Shown one piece after another: positions 63,530 to 64,000 of a stretch of DNA of 64,000 nt. The first letter of the stretch is position 1; the number at the start of each line of letters is the position of its first letter. The translations under genes were made by a program, and so were the position numbers. Below the pieces are notes generated by a model. The model ran no database searches. It was not told where the DNA came from and saw only the letters and a program-made list of their open reading frames with translations. Origin of the DNA: Acanthosepion esculentum (lineage: Eukaryota > Mollusca > Cephalopoda > Sepiida > Sepiidae); contig OZ038482.1 in NCBI GenBank assembly GCA_964036315.1, positions 10,154,198 through 10,218,197 on the forward strand, written 5' to 3'.

Positions 63530-63878
63530 TTTTTTTTTTTAAGCGTATCACCCCAAGCAAGGCTGGAGGCCACTATCACGCAAGGGGTTATAGAAGGGTT
63601 GGAGGAAGAGCAGATAGGAGTGGTAAAGGAGAGGATGTGAAGAAAGAGAAAGACAGTGAATCGATCAAGGCAAGGGGGTTACAGAAGATTTGGAGCGAGA
63701 GCAGATAGGAATGAAAGGTGAAAGGATGTGGAGAAGGGAAGTGGATAGATCAAGGCAACTGGAGATGTCGATTGACGTTACACTTAAATAGTTGGAGATT
63801 GTATTTGTCAGGGAAACAGGAATAGGGAAGGGAGTTCCACAGGCGAGACATGAAGCTATTGGAGTAGAAGAGAAATTT
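63530..63878 (-). pseudogene. LINE ORF C-terminus and 3-prime tail
   Basis: Between 63,878 and the stop at 63,750-63,752 the minus strand is open for 42 codons, including FMSRLWNSLPYSCFPDKY, LQLFKCNVNRHLQLP. RLWNSLP followed by F-K-x-x-x-x-x-HL is the hallmark C-terminus of many non-LTR reverse transcriptases. The tail to 63,530 shares CACCCCAAGCAAGGCTGG with 45.9 kb. Upstream at 63,879 similarity stops. Confidence 0.75.
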
Positions 63879-64000
63879 AATTTTGTTTAATAAAGACATT
63901 CAATTTCTTAATCATGATGACAGCGCTCAATTCAAAATCGCCGAATTTCTGGAATCTAAACGTTTCGCGCATACTAATTGGTAAGCGTTATTATGGTTTA

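Overview
The window reads as non-coding animal DNA built almost entirely from old mobile elements and simple repeats. It is AT-rich, with long (TA)n, (CA)n and (TG)n runs, many tandem arrays, no operon-like gene packing, no intact host gene I can recognise, and fragments of nearly every class of animal transposon. tRNA-derived SINEs, GIY-YIG Penelope-like elements (PLEs), Ty3/gypsy and BEL/Pao retroelements, several LINEs, Tc1/mariner and hAT elements sit side by side. This mix and the SINE tails suggest a lophotrochozoan, plausibly a cephalopod mollusc. That placement is inference.

Layout. 0-7.5 kb: four copies of an LTR-like promoter repeat (E-box plus TATA), a foldback element, a five-unit 73-bp array, and the C-terminus of a LINE-type ORF. 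7.5-13 kb: microsatellites, a perfect 31-bp palindrome, a mariner deletion derivative with its TA flanks, a decayed LINE reverse transcriptase on the minus strand, a PLE tail and a gypsy RT scrap. 13-24 kb: LINE C-termini, a 5S rRNA/tRNA chimeric SINE, a mariner MITE, an LTR, a 39-bp array and a second SINE family. 24-35 kb: a 42-bp array open on both strands, a solo LTR with its GTAT target duplication, a BEL/Pao gag, a Tc1 deletion derivative that keeps an intact DDE domain inside a 65-bp array, and a 2-kb array of 34-bp units. 35-43 kb: a full-length Tc1 with broken transposase, a GIY-YIG C-terminus, and a near-perfect hairpin.

43-58 kb is a nest of retroelements. A gypsy element with 132-bp LTRs is present as one copy bounded by both LTRs (54,041-57,384) and one partial copy (48,822-51,262). 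The partial copy was hit by a PLE (49,914-50,860) that carries inverted and direct terminal repeats and a 15-bp target duplication. The partial copy abuts a second gypsy family on the other strand, itself split by a 567-bp insertion. 58-64 kb: Tc1, mariner and hAT fossils, a third 5S-headed SINE and a LINE C-terminus.

The most interesting signals are the 5S-tRNA chimeric SINE family (three copies) and the hammerhead-like core in the recurrent PLE tail, where stem pairing is kept through compensatory changes between copies. No gene network can be proposed: the genes here are parasites, and nearly all are broken.
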